DNA of 64,000 nt from Ignavibacteriota bacterium. Its GTDB lineage: Bacteria > Bacteroidota > Ignavibacteria > UBA10030 > UBA6906. The stretch is from contig JADJHP010000006.1 of NCBI GenBank assembly GCA_016707525.1, positions 248,001 through 312,000 on the forward strand, written 5' to 3'. Both the position numbers and the translations under genes were made by a program. The stretch's first letter is position 1. The number at the start of each line of letters is the position of its first letter. This document shows, one piece after another, positions 17,341 through 26,329 of this stretch. The notes under the pieces were generated by a model, which worked only from the letters and a program-made list of their open reading frames with translations, did no database searches and was not told the DNA's origin.

Positions 17341-19041
17341 ATGAAATGCACCCTCTTCTGCCTTCTCTTTCTTCTTGCCTCCCTTGCCTCCGCCCAGCCC
17401 GGCAATCCGAATCTGGCCGATCCGGGGAGCGGATGCAGTGTTGAAAAGGCGACCTCGAACCAGCCGTTGGCCTACAAGGCCATCACCGGCAATACCGAGG
17501 AGGGGTGGAACTCCGCGGGGGAGACGGCGGGCGCATCCATCACGCTGACCTACGCGCGTGAGGTTTCGGTGAAAGAGATCTGGATCCTCCCCAAACCCAT
17601 CTTCAGCCATGTGATCACGCCGTACAACCTGCAATACCGCTATTCCTACGCCCGGCCGAAGAACATCACGATCACATTCTCCGATGGAACGTCCAGCGAC
17701 GTTCTGCTCCGTCAGGCCGATGACTTCCAGATCATTCCCCTCGCGAAAGAACAACGTACCGGATCGATCACGATCACGGTCCGCGACGTGTGGCAGGAGG
17801 AAGGTGCCGTAGGAACGGGCATCGGCAAGGTGCGGGTCTTTGCGCAGCCGAATGCGCTGACATTCACGATGCGTTCGATGGAGAACTACAACGCGGTCGG
17901 TGACAAGCCGGTGAAACGTGCGTTGCTGAATGTCGTCAATCCGGGTCCGGCCCTGCGTGACGCACAGATCACGATCTCGCAGCGCGGGAAGGTGCTCGAT
18001 GCTATCGCTCTCGGAACGATCGAGGCGAGGGCGGTGACGGGGAAAGAGATCTGGACGTTCGTGCCGCCGGCGAATGGCGATTATGATATCGCGCTCACCG
18101 TGGGCGGCAGGACCGTTGCGACGCAACCGAAGCTGCCGATGACCGCCTTCAGGAAGACCTATTTCGATGGCGGGAAGGTCCTGGTCCATTCGACGAACCA
18201 TAACGATCTCGGTTGGCTGGGGACGCAATTCGAAACAGCGGACTACCGCTCGCAGGAGATCATTCTCCCGGCCCTGAAGATCATGGAGTCGGCACCGGAT
18301 TTCAAGTACACGATGGAAGCCGTTGCCTATCTTCGAGAATTTCTCGAACGCCATCCGGAGAAGAAAGAAGAGATCTTCAGGCGGACTGCGGAACGCCGAT
18401 TCTCCTGGGGTGCAATGTATACCCTGTCGCTCCAGGAGCAGGTCGGTGCGGAGAAGCTGGCCCGCCAGTTCTACTTCGGCCGCCGCTGGATCAAAGAGAA
18501 TATCCCCGGAGCGGACAGCCGCATCTACATCAATGCCGACGTCCCGATGCTCACCTGGCAGCTTCCGCAGATCCTCAAAAGCGCCGGAGTGGAGTATCTC
18601 GTCCAGGCACGGATCCCTCTCGGGTTCTATCACTGGCAGGGGTTGGACGGCACGACGGTGCCGGTGTACGGATTGCGGTACGGGAATTCCCCGCGCATCT
18701 CTCCCGGCGCCAACGAAGAATGGTTGAACCTTGTGTACGGCAGGGAGGATTTCGCGCGGTCGCGCAACCTGCCGAAGACCATGATCTACGACTACAATGA
18801 GGATTACCTGCCGCCCAATGGCGAACTCGTTCCGTTCGTGAAAGCACAGAATGCGATGATGAGCGCCTTCGCGGTGGCATGGAACAAGCAGCATGCCGGC
18901 GACGTGGCCGCACAGGTGCGGCCCCCGCTCCTGGAGTTCACCAATCCGGAGGACCATGCTCAAGGGGATCTTCAGTACCCCGGGAATGCATCTCCAAACG
19001 CTGCGCGGCCAGTGGCCGAATGCATGGGCCTATTACGATGA
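17341..19041 (+). pseudogene. GH38 alpha-mannosidase, N-terminal part (frameshifted gene)
   Basis: From ATG 17341 with signal peptide MKCTLFCLLFLLASLASA. After an N-terminal discoidin-like/Ig-like region comes the GH38 catalytic domain. It contains VLVHSTNHNDLGWLGT (zinc His and Asp), EAVAYLREFLERHPEKKEEI, RFSWGAMY, and INADVPMLTWQLPQIL with the probable nucleophile Asp400. The frame is convincing to about position 18960 (LLEFTNPEDH), then turns to nonsense and stops at 19041. The family sequence continues in the +1 frame (next entry). Reading GGG instead of GGGG at 18964-18967 restores one ~1290-residue protein. This is either a sequencing or assembly indel or a recent mutation. It removes mannose from glycans, probably in the periplasm. 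Confidence 0.75.
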
Positions 19042-21217
19042 GCCAGGCAATCGTGAAGCCCTGCTCCAGGGCAGGAAGGCGCACAACATTCTCCTGTCGG
19101 CGGAGAAGCTGTTCTCGTTCTTGAAAGCCACAGATCCCGCCGTGACATATCCCAAGCCGATGTTCGACTCGGCCTGGCAGGCGAACCTCTGGCCTGACCA
19201 CGGCTGGGGCGGCGGAAAAGGACTGACCACCGACAGCATCTATCATGCCTCGTATCGGAGATCCTACGAGGGCGCACAGTCGCTGATGGGCCAGGCGATG
19301 CAATTGCTGGGCGATCGCGTCGTCCGGCAGGATGCCAGGGGTCTGCAGGTCGTGGTCTACAACCCATTGAATTGGGACCGCCGGGAACTGGTACGGTCGT
19401 CGTTCTCGCTTCCGACGGGTTGGTCCGGGTTTGCCGTGAAGGATATCCGCGGTATCGCGGTTCCCTTCGAGGTCGTCGACATGACGGCAAGCACGACGAC
19501 AGTGCTGATCCAGGCGGAGGTGCCGGCCCTGGGGTATGCGACGTATCGTATCGAAAAAGCAGCGAAGACCAACGCGCCGGTCACGACGCTCACCGGCGAC
19601 TCGATCGACACACCGGAATTCAAGGTCGTCTTCGGGAATGCCGGCATCAAGGAATACACGGACAAGGGGAAGCGCAGGAGCTACTTCCGGACGGACAAAT
19701 TCCAGGCGGGTGAGCTCCTGCAATTTGCCGCACCGGGGAACGCGTGGGAAGAAGAAGCGCTCTTGAAAGGCATCCCGCTGGATCTCGAGCGGTCGGGTAC
19801 GCGTACCAGCACGACCGTGCGGTTCGTGGAGACCCCGTTGCGCTGGATCCGTGAGACGGAGACCCCGCTTGGCAACTGCGTCGCACGTCACCGGTACTCG
19901 GTGTCCAAGGCGACCCACGATGTCGACCTCGAACTCGATCTTGTGGGCTGGAACGGCACACGGGCAAAGGAAGTGCGGATCGCATTCCCGATGAACATCG
20001 AACGTAAGATCACCACCGGGTTGATCACGGTCCCGGCGTCGTGCGTCACGACACCTGACGGGAAGAGCCGCGGCCTGCTCGGCGAGTACTTCCGGAATCC
20101 CAATCTGGACGGCGAGCCCGTGTTCACACGTGTGGATACGGTGATGGCGCCGTACTGGGACAAAGCTTCGCCCGGTGAAGGGGTGCCGAAGGATTTCTTC
20201 TCCGTGCGCTGGACGGGAACCATCCATGTGCAGGAGACCGGAAACTACACGCTGGGCATCATTACCGACGACAAGGGACGGATGTACTTCGAAGACGAGC
20301 TGGTCGTCGACAACTGGAACCCGTACGAGTTGAATACGATGAAGACGTTCTCCACGAAACTCGAGAAGGGCAAGGAATACCGGATCCGCATCGACTTCGC
20401 GGATATCGTGGAGTATGCCGGGATCCGCTTCCAGTGGCGGAAAGAGGAGGATGCCGCCGACACGAAACAGACAGCGGCGATCAGTTATGAGATCCCATTC
20501 GGTGCTGTCGAGTTCAGCAAGGACGAAGCGGACTTCTCGCAGCTTCCCGACAACAAGGAGTCGCAGTATTACCCGAATCTCTACGGCGGGTACGAGCCGA
20601 TCGCGTTCCGGGAAGCGCTCAACTGGGTGAACGTCTCCACCGGGTCGTACAAAGGATACGGGTGCCTGTTCGCGTCGGACATGACCCTCCATATCTTTGA
20701 AGATCAGACATCACAGCCCGTACACTATCCGGTGGTACAGCACGTGCTCCTCTCGACGCGCAAGAGCCTTGCGTGGGATCCCGAATACTACTTCGAGCAG
20801 AAGGGGGACCACACCTTCCGGATGTCCTTGATGTTCCATGACGGGAACTGGCGGATGCGGTACCGCGATGGCATAGCGTTCAACAACCCCTTGATGTCCT
20901 TTGTTTCGGCGACACAGGAGAGCGCCGGCCGTCGTACGCTGCCATCGGCCGGGAAGGGGTTCCTCCGTGCCGAGCCATCGAATATCGTCATCACCTCGGT
21001 GAAGCAGAGTGAGGATGGAACGGGGACGGTGGTGCGGTTCTATGAAGCTGAAGGGGATCGGTGTACGGCGCGGCTGACGTTCTCCATGACGATCCGTGAG
21101 GCCATCCGCACTGACCTCCTCGAGTATCCGGCCGGGCCGTTGCCTGTGGCACCGGATGGTTCTGTGACGCTGGAAGTGAAGCCGTGGGAGATCGTGACGT
21201 TGCTCATCAAAAGGTGA
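18956..21217 (+). pseudogene. GH38 alpha-mannosidase, C-terminal part with inserted PA14 domain
   Basis: Continuation of the gene above in the +1 frame; ATG 18956 is only the first Met in the good part. It begins IFSTPGMHLQTLRGQWPNAWAYYDEPGNREALLQ, the end of the GH38 catalytic barrel, followed by helices (KAHNILLSAEKLFSFL). The mannosidase beta-sandwich C-terminal domains follow. In their middle, SRGLLGEYFRNPNLDGEPVF to about DFADIVEYAGIRFQWRKEE is a PA14 carbohydrate-binding domain, with YTLGIITDDKGRMYFEDELVVDNW-type strands. The protein ends in beta-strand-rich sequence with no T9SS tail. As read the gene is split; whether it is still expressed by frameshifting cannot be judged. Confidence 0.75.
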
Positions 21218-21283
21218 TGTGAACCAGCGGGCAGGCCATCGGTGAACAGACGTCAGGATGGACCCTGTCCCAAGGGCGATCCC

Positions 21284-21808
21284 TCAGGATTTCTTCGCCG
21301 TATCATAGCTGAGCAGGACGATCCCGCTAGACAGCGTACGGGATGATGCGAGGTGAAGCCGGCCAGTGCCATGGCCGGCAGGAAGGACCGGGATCCCCGT
21401 ACCAAGCATGACGGGCATGACGGCGACCTCGATCGCATCGACGAGACCGGCATCGAGGAGCAGGCGGAAGAGTTCGCCGCCACCGAAGAGCCAGATGTCC
21501 TTTCCGGGAGCGCGCTTCAGACCGGCAACGCGTTCCGCGATCCGGTCCTGGATGAGCGTGATGCCGGGATGCGCCTCCGGCCTGAGTGTCTGCGAAACGA
21601 CGATGGTCTCCTTGTCCGCGCCCGGCCCGCCGGGGCCTTGCGACCGCACGACCTCATAGGTCTTGCGGCCCATGAGGAGCGTATCGAACCGCGCGAACAG
21701 GGCGCCGAAGTCGATGCTGTCATCCATGACGATCCAATCGTACCCACCGTCCGGATCGGCAATGAACCCATCGAGGCTCATCGCGACGTTGTAGACGAGT
21801 CTTCTCAT
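21284..21808 (-). CDS. Dihydrofolate-reductase-like protein (RibD C-terminal family)
   Basis: A 174-residue NADPH-type reductase fold. It starts RRLVYNVAMSLDGFIADPDGGYDW, has LLMGRKTYEVV, then DIWLFGGGELFRLLLDAGLVDAIEVAVMPVMLGTGIPVL, the standard signature of the YyaP/YwjB/RibD_C group. These proteins resemble DHFR and the reductase half of RibD, but their substrates are mostly unknown. The gene is single on this strand; the SNase gene lies upstream of it on the same strand, 61 bases away, so the two may be co-transcribed. Confidence 0.8.
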   Translation of the reverse strand: MRRLVYNVAMSLDGFIADPDGGYDWIVMDDSIDFGALFARFDTLLMGRKTYEVVRSQGPGGPGADKETIVVSQTLRPEAHPGITLIQDRIAERVAGLKRAPGKDIWLFGGGELFRLLLDAGLVDAIEVAVMPVMLGTGIPVLPAGHGTGRLHLASSRTLSSGIVLLSYDTAKKS

Positions 21809-21869
21809 CTGATCACCGCTCCGTACTGTACGTCACTCTCCATGGTCGGGGACGAAGGGGTAGGACTCG

Positions 21870-22334
21870 TCATTTTTTCTGTTCCCGTTTCCTGTACTCC
21901 CACGGAGGCACCGATCCATCGACGCTCCACACACCGCGCCGATCGCGGCGGGCCTCGTCTTCCATGCCTTCCAGCGCCTTGCTGCGTGCGTACCTGCGGA
22001 AGTAGTACGCCATCCCTGTGCGGACCATCTCGTGATTGACATTCGTTCCGTCATCGAGGAGCACTTCAGCGAGTTGGCGCTTGAACGCATCCTTGCCGTG
22101 GGGGATGAGGGTGACCGTCTTGCCATACGTGAGCGCTGACAGCTTCTCTCGCGAAGCACGGGAGAACGGTTGTCCCAGTTCGGGGGCATCGATGCCGAAG
22201 AGCCGGACCTTCACGGTCGCGTTGCCCGTCCGGAGGCGAAGCGTATCGCCGTCATGGATGCCGATGACGGTTCCGGTGATCCCGGCCGACAAAAGAAGCG
22301 GGAACAGTAAGGTGATCCATGTGCGGGCAAACAT
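21870..22334 (-). CDS. Secreted thermonuclease-like nuclease (SNase domain)
   Basis: A 154-residue protein with an N-terminal hydrophobic export segment (residues 1-17). It shows the staphylococcal-nuclease fold: GIHDGDTLRLR (metal-binding Asp), KVRLFGIDAPELGQPFSRASREKL (catalytic Arg and Glu region), DAFKRQLAEVLLDDGTNVNHEMVRTGMAYYFRRYARS, and a C-terminal RRDRRGVW. It is predicted to cut DNA and RNA outside the cytoplasm, using Ca2+. Its length matches compact family members. Confidence 0.85.
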   Translation of the reverse strand: MFARTWITLLFPLLLSAGITGTVIGIHDGDTLRLRTGNATVKVRLFGIDAPELGQPFSRASREKLSALTYGKTVTLIPHGKDAFKRQLAEVLLDDGTNVNHEMVRTGMAYYFRRYARSKALEGMEDEARRDRRGVWSVDGSVPPWEYRKREQKK

Positions 22335-22732
22335 CGTTTCTCCTGGTGTCTAACGTGCCGTGATCGTACGATCGTGTGTGTACCAATATACGAAAAGGGC
22401 ATGCGGGGAGAAATGCCTGGTGACGTGTCTCGAGATCCGTGCCTGTCGGACGCGCCGAAGATCCGAATCGCGGAGGGGGGCTGCCCGCTCCTAGTCGAAT
22501 CGCATATGCATGTGTCCCCCGGTACTTGACCCGATGATCGCTGCGGTGATCCTTGCAGAAGCGCAGAAGGATGGAATTGACATTTCGGGCATCCTTGTGT
22601 ACCATTTACTTGACCCCCCGTTCCTGTGGATAACCGTGGATGGCCCCTCGCGGAACCTGCCGGGGGTGTGCGGTGTCACCTCCATCGTATGCATACCATG
22701 CGTGATCAACGCCAGAGATCGGAGTTTCTCCA
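22335..22732. other. Intergenic region (398 bases) with one promoter
   Basis: No convincing gene: the open frames here are short and lack family features. It holds the 22577-22605 promoter, a ~120-base 5' leader for the next gene, and on the other strand the upstream region of the SNase gene, including a TATATT at 22385-22390 without a good -35. Confidence 0.6.
22577..22605 (+). promoter_or_regulatory. Promoter for the 22733 secreted-protein gene
   Basis: TTGACA (22577-22582), a 17-base spacer and TACCAT (22600-22605), about 128 bases before the ATG. The leader would be ~120 nucleotides. Confidence 0.5.
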
Positions 22733-23203
22733 ATGAAAACCTTCACTGCTGTCATGACCGTCGCCATCCTCTGCGCAACCCTCGTGGCTGCCGCGGCCCC
22801 GGGCGACTATTCGATCCAGGTGCCCGCCGGCTGGACCAAGAACACCGGTTCGGCGGCCAAAGAGCACTATATGAAAGGCGGAGTGAGTTTCATCCTGACG
22901 GTGGACACCGCGCCAGCTACGGCCCAGGCCCCCGATGCGTTCGTTGAATACGTGAAGAAGCAGCTTGCCGGCACGTTCAAGAACACGAAGTTTGAAGCGG
23001 TGAAGAAGGTGACCATCAACGGACGGGAGGGACGGGAGTTGGTGTATACCGGTGAGATGAGCGGGATGAAGATGAAGTACGATGTCGTCTACATCCGGAA
23101 GGGAGATCAGTACTACACGTTGACGTTCGGCGGGCTGGAGGAGATGTTCGGCACCGTGAAGGCCGATATCGGTGCTATCGTGAATTCATTCAAGCTGAAG
23201 TGA
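22733..23203 (+). CDS. Small secreted protein of unknown function (PsbP/DUF1795-like)
   Basis: 156 residues with a signal peptide (MKTFTAVMTVAILCATLVAAAA). The mature part starts DYSIQVPAGWTKNTG and ends GTVKADIGAIVNSFKLK. This is the overall pattern of small PsbP-like or LpqN-like periplasmic proteins: a YSI-P-GW opening strand, a middle KYDVVYIRKGDQYYTLTF sheet, and a final helix with a V-SFK ending. No catalytic residues are apparent. GGAG lies about 10 bases before the ATG. The exonuclease gene follows 21 bases later and is probably co-transcribed. Confidence 0.6.
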   Translation: MKTFTAVMTVAILCATLVAAAAPGDYSIQVPAGWTKNTGSAAKEHYMKGGVSFILTVDTAPATAQAPDAFVEYVKKQLAGTFKNTKFEAVKKVTINGREGRELVYTGEMSGMKMKYDVVYIRKGDQYYTLTFGGLEEMFGTVKADIGAIVNSFKLK

Positions 23204-23224
23204 CGACGAAGGAAAGCCGACCTC

Positions 23225-24001
23225 ATGCTCACCCTCAAACGCCCCCTGGTCTTCTTCGATATCGAGTCTACAGGCCTTGATACCGTCAACGACCGTATCG
23301 TGGAGATCGCCTTCGTCAAATGCGGCCTGGATCTCCGGCCGATCGAGCAGCTGCATTTTCTGCTCGATCCCGGCATGCCGATCCCGCCCGCCTCGACGGC
23401 GGTGCATCATATCACCGATGCCGACGTGCAAGGGAAACCGAAGTTCAAGGATGTCGCCCAGGAGATGCTGGCATTCCTCGCCGGCTGCGATCTGGGGGGA
23501 TACAATCTGCTCCGGTTCGATGTGCCGATGCTCGGTCTGGAATTCGAACATGCGGGGATCGTCTTTCCTGCAGAGGACACGAAGATCGTGGATTCGCATA
23601 CGATCTTCATCAAGCAGGAGCCCCGGAACCTCACCGCCGCCTACGCACTCTACTGCAACAAGGTCCTGGAGGGTGCACACTCGGCATTGGCGGATACCAT
23701 GGCGACCGCAGAGGTGTTCCTCGGACAGGTCCAACGCTATGAGGATCTGCCGTCGACCGTCGAAGAGCTCCACACGTTCTGCGGCGCGGACGAGATCGTC
23801 GATCCGGCAAGGTACCTGAAACGTCTCCCGCAGGGCGTCGTCTACAATTTCGGAAAGCACAAGGGGGTGCCCGTCGGCGATGAGCCCGGCTATGCCGACT
23901 GGATCCTCTCCAAGGATTTCCCCGCTTCCACGAAGATGCATCTTTCCAAAGCCCTTGGACGTCCCTGGCCCCCGGCCAGACCGGCTGGAGGGAGGTCGTG
24001 A
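23225..24001 (+). CDS. DnaQ-like 3'-5' exonuclease (DEDDh)
   Basis: 258 residues. The DEDDh exonuclease motifs are all present: VFFDIESTGLD (Asp and Glu), HHITDADVQG, GYNLLRFDVPML (second Asp) and HSALADTMAT (His and last Asp). After the ~180-residue exonuclease domain, a small C-terminal module NFGKHKGVPVGDEPGYADWILSKDFP resembles the DUF3820/ExoX-tail element found after some DnaQ-type nucleases. It probably proofreads or trims DNA or RNA in the cytoplasm; it is not a polymerase subunit by context. The ribosome site AAGGA precedes the ATG. Confidence 0.85.
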   Translation: MLTLKRPLVFFDIESTGLDTVNDRIVEIAFVKCGLDLRPIEQLHFLLDPGMPIPPASTAVHHITDADVQGKPKFKDVAQEMLAFLAGCDLGGYNLLRFDVPMLGLEFEHAGIVFPAEDTKIVDSHTIFIKQEPRNLTAAYALYCNKVLEGAHSALADTMATAEVFLGQVQRYEDLPSTVEELHTFCGADEIVDPARYLKRLPQGVVYNFGKHKGVPVGDEPGYADWILSKDFPASTKMHLSKALGRPWPPARPAGGRS

Positions 24002-24079
24002 GGGTGGCCCGGTGCCCCCGGCGAGGCGTATCAGGAATGCCGGGCAACGCAATTTCATCTGACGAACGAGGATAACCCC

Positions 24080-25663
24080 ATGCTCACACGCCGGTCATTT
24101 CTCAGTACGGTCGCTGCCGGTGGCACCGCACTCGCACTATCGCCGATCGACGTCCTGGCGGGCGTCCGGTCCGTCACCGCCGATCGCTTCAATGTCCATC
24201 CGTTCATCGAAGCGAACCCTTCCGCGGTCTTCATCATGCGGACCGCGGTCGATGTGAAGACGAACCATGCGGCCATCCGGCAGGCGGGGCTCACATTCGG
24301 TTCGTCGGTGTTCGTTCCGGTGCAGAGCGGGGGCATCCCCATCAGCCACATGATCGCCCTGAAACCGAACATCGTCATGATGCCCGATACGGACGTGGAC
24401 AATATGGGTATCGTGACAGATCCCTACTTCGTGGAAGGGATCATCGAGAGCATCAAGGCCCTTGGCGTCGCCGGCGACCACTTCTATCTCCGGGAAGTGA
24501 ACGATCCCGGGCAGTTCTCGAACAGCGGCTATGCGCAGATGGCGGCCCGCACCGGTGCGGATATTCGCGCTCTCGACGCTCCCGTCGGGGCCATCAATGA
24601 AGCGGACCTGCAGTGGGTGGATCTTCCGGATGGACAGTGGTTCACCCGGATCCCCTACCTCTGGCCTGTGAATGCACCCGATTCGTGGCTGCTCAACATC
24701 GCGAAGCTGAAGACACATCTGATGGGCATGACCCTGTGTGCCAAGAATATTCAGGGAGCGATCGCGATGCCGTACGTGCAGCACTGCGTGCGTCACGCGG
24801 ATACGATGCTCATGGATCCGGTGCACATCCGGGCCGGTGCCAAACAGAGGATCCTCGATGCGTACAACACGCATGTTGCGCAAGGGATCCCCCGTTGGGG
24901 CAGGCCGGGTGAGGATGGCGGGCTCTGGCACGAGACCTGGGGAACGCGGTGCCTCGATAACAACGCGGTCACGAAACCCGGCCTCAACATCATCGAGGCG
25001 GTCTATGGCCGTGAAGGCCCTTTCACGAATGGTCCGGCAGAGAACGGTAAGGGCATCGACCATATGGTCAACCTTGTCATCTTCGGGAAGAACCCGTTCC
25101 ACGTCGATGCCGTCGGGTACTGGCTCGGGGGGCATGAACCGGGCAATGTGGGTTCTCTGCACATGGCCGTGGAACGCGGGCTCTCGGTCACGTTCGACCC
25201 GTCCAGGATACCGATCTACGAGTGGACGGCGGATGGATCGGCGATGCTGACCTCCCTCTCGGGATTCCCGCGGACCCCGCTACGCACCCAGTATCTCCTG
25301 AGGGACTACGACGGGCAGACCGAGGAGAGCTGGCACCTTCTCAATGAGCCGTACGACTATACCGCGACGCATGTCGCGGAAGGAAGGATCGGGCTTCCCG
25401 GATCGTTCGTACTCCATCAGAACTTCCCGAATCCGTTCAATCCTTCAACGTCGATCCCATTCGAATTGCCGCGCGCAGGGAATGTGCGCATCGAAGTGAT
25501 GAACGTTGCCGGCGAATGTATCGGGATCCTGGTGGACGAATACCGTCCTGCCGGGGCACATCTCATCCGCTGGGATGCCAGTCGCCACCCTTCGGGGGTC
25601 TACTTCTGCAGGGCCCTGTTCGGAGGGAAGAGTATGGTGAAGAGCATGATCGTTGTGAAATAG
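24080..25663 (+). CDS. Tat-exported DUF362 protein with T9SS C-terminal domain
   Basis: 527 residues. The N-terminus LTRRSFLSTVAAGGTALAL is a twin-arginine signal (T-R-R-x-F-L). The body matches DUF362: FGSSVFVPVQSGG, ALKPNIVMMPDTDVDNMG, NIAKLKTHLMGMTLCAKNIQGAIAMPY, and NLVIFGKNPFHVDAVGYWLGGHEPGN. From about residue 440 it ends in a T9SS domain (FVLHQNFPNPFNPSTSI...GVYFCRALFGGKSMVKSMIVVK). Tat export implies folding or cofactor loading before transport, after which T9SS would carry it across the outer membrane. DUF362 is often iron-sulfur associated, but no CxxCxxC cluster motif is visible here. Confidence 0.75.
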   Translation: MLTRRSFLSTVAAGGTALALSPIDVLAGVRSVTADRFNVHPFIEANPSAVFIMRTAVDVKTNHAAIRQAGLTFGSSVFVPVQSGGIPISHMIALKPNIVMMPDTDVDNMGIVTDPYFVEGIIESIKALGVAGDHFYLREVNDPGQFSNSGYAQMAARTGADIRALDAPVGAINEADLQWVDLPDGQWFTRIPYLWPVNAPDSWLLNIAKLKTHLMGMTLCAKNIQGAIAMPYVQHCVRHADTMLMDPVHIRAGAKQRILDAYNTHVAQGIPRWGRPGEDGGLWHETWGTRCLDNNAVTKPGLNIIEAVYGREGPFTNGPAENGKGIDHMVNLVIFGKNPFHVDAVGYWLGGHEPGNVGSLHMAVERGLSVTFDPSRIPIYEWTADGSAMLTSLSGFPRTPLRTQYLLRDYDGQTEESWHLLNEPYDYTATHVAEGRIGLPGSFVLHQNFPNPFNPSTSIPFELPRAGNVRIEVMNVAGECIGILVDEYRPAGAHLIRWDASRHPSGVYFCRALFGGKSMVKSMIVVK

Positions 25664-25674
25664 GGGCAGTTCCG

Positions 25675-26103
25675 CTATCCGCGTTTCGGGGGGTAGAGTG
25701 CCTTGAGGTACCGCACCGATGCTTTGATCATCAGACGGAGCGTTGGTACGTGGATGTCGTCCATGGACTTCACATAGATGCACCCCTTGCCTGCTTTGCA
25801 CTTCCCGAGCTTCTTCACGAGTGCATCACGGTTCTCATAGTCGCCCATCAGATAGAGGACGAGCGAGTCCTTCCGCGGCGAGAACCCGACAAGGCACGAA
25901 TCGCCTTCATGCCCCGATGCATAGACGTAGTGGTACGAGCCGAATCCCACGATGCTTGGTCCCCACATCGCGGGGACTTCTTTGGTCACGGCACGCATCA
26001 CCTCAAGGGCAGTGAATGCGTCCTTTTTCCGCCGCGGGTCCTTCACCGCATTCAGGAATCCTTCCACGTCGACACCCGTGGGCTTCGTCTTGAGTTCTGC
26101 CAT
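25675..26103 (-). CDS. DUF1801 (YdhG-like) protein
   Basis: 142 residues from ATG 26103, which has GGAGGGT nearby; an upstream extension is not conserved-looking and overlaps the promoter. The DUF1801 pattern is clear: VKDPRRKKDAFTALEVMRAVTKEVPAMWGPSIVGFGSYHY, then VGFSPRKDSLVLYLMGDYENRDALVKKLGKCKAGKGCIYVKSMDDI. These small cytoplasmic proteins resemble YdhG and frataxin-like folds; their function is not firmly known. It converges with the DUF362 gene, 11 bases apart. Confidence 0.85.
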   Translation of the reverse strand: MAELKTKPTGVDVEGFLNAVKDPRRKKDAFTALEVMRAVTKEVPAMWGPSIVGFGSYHYVYASGHEGDSCLVGFSPRKDSLVLYLMGDYENRDALVKKLGKCKAGKGCIYVKSMDDIHVPTLRLMIKASVRYLKALYPPKRG

Positions 26104-26129
26104 GCGACCCTCCTGTGTTGTATGGGGAG

Positions 26130-26158
26130 AAGGTACACACATGGGTGGCAAAAGGCAA
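26130..26158 (-). promoter_or_regulatory. Promoter for the DUF1801 gene
   Basis: On the minus strand TTGCCT (26158-26153), a 17-base spacer and TACCTT (26135-26130), 27 bases before the ATG at 26103. Confidence 0.55.
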
Positions 26159-26329
26159 TCTGTCACCCATGTCCGGTCACTCCCATCGCTACATCGCCCT
26201 TCCTGAAAGCGGTCAGAAGGTGCCCCCCGATGTGTCTCCTACGCCCTTTGCCGCCCGGAATGGAGGTGCGTTCCCCTGGCATCGGGTTTGCATCTGATGA
26301 GCTGTCCGCATCAGCGAAGGGAACGCACC

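Noticed and set aside
22385..22390. TATATT on the minus strand as a promoter for the SNase gene
   Set aside because: No acceptable -35 at the right distance; left unannotated as a promoter.
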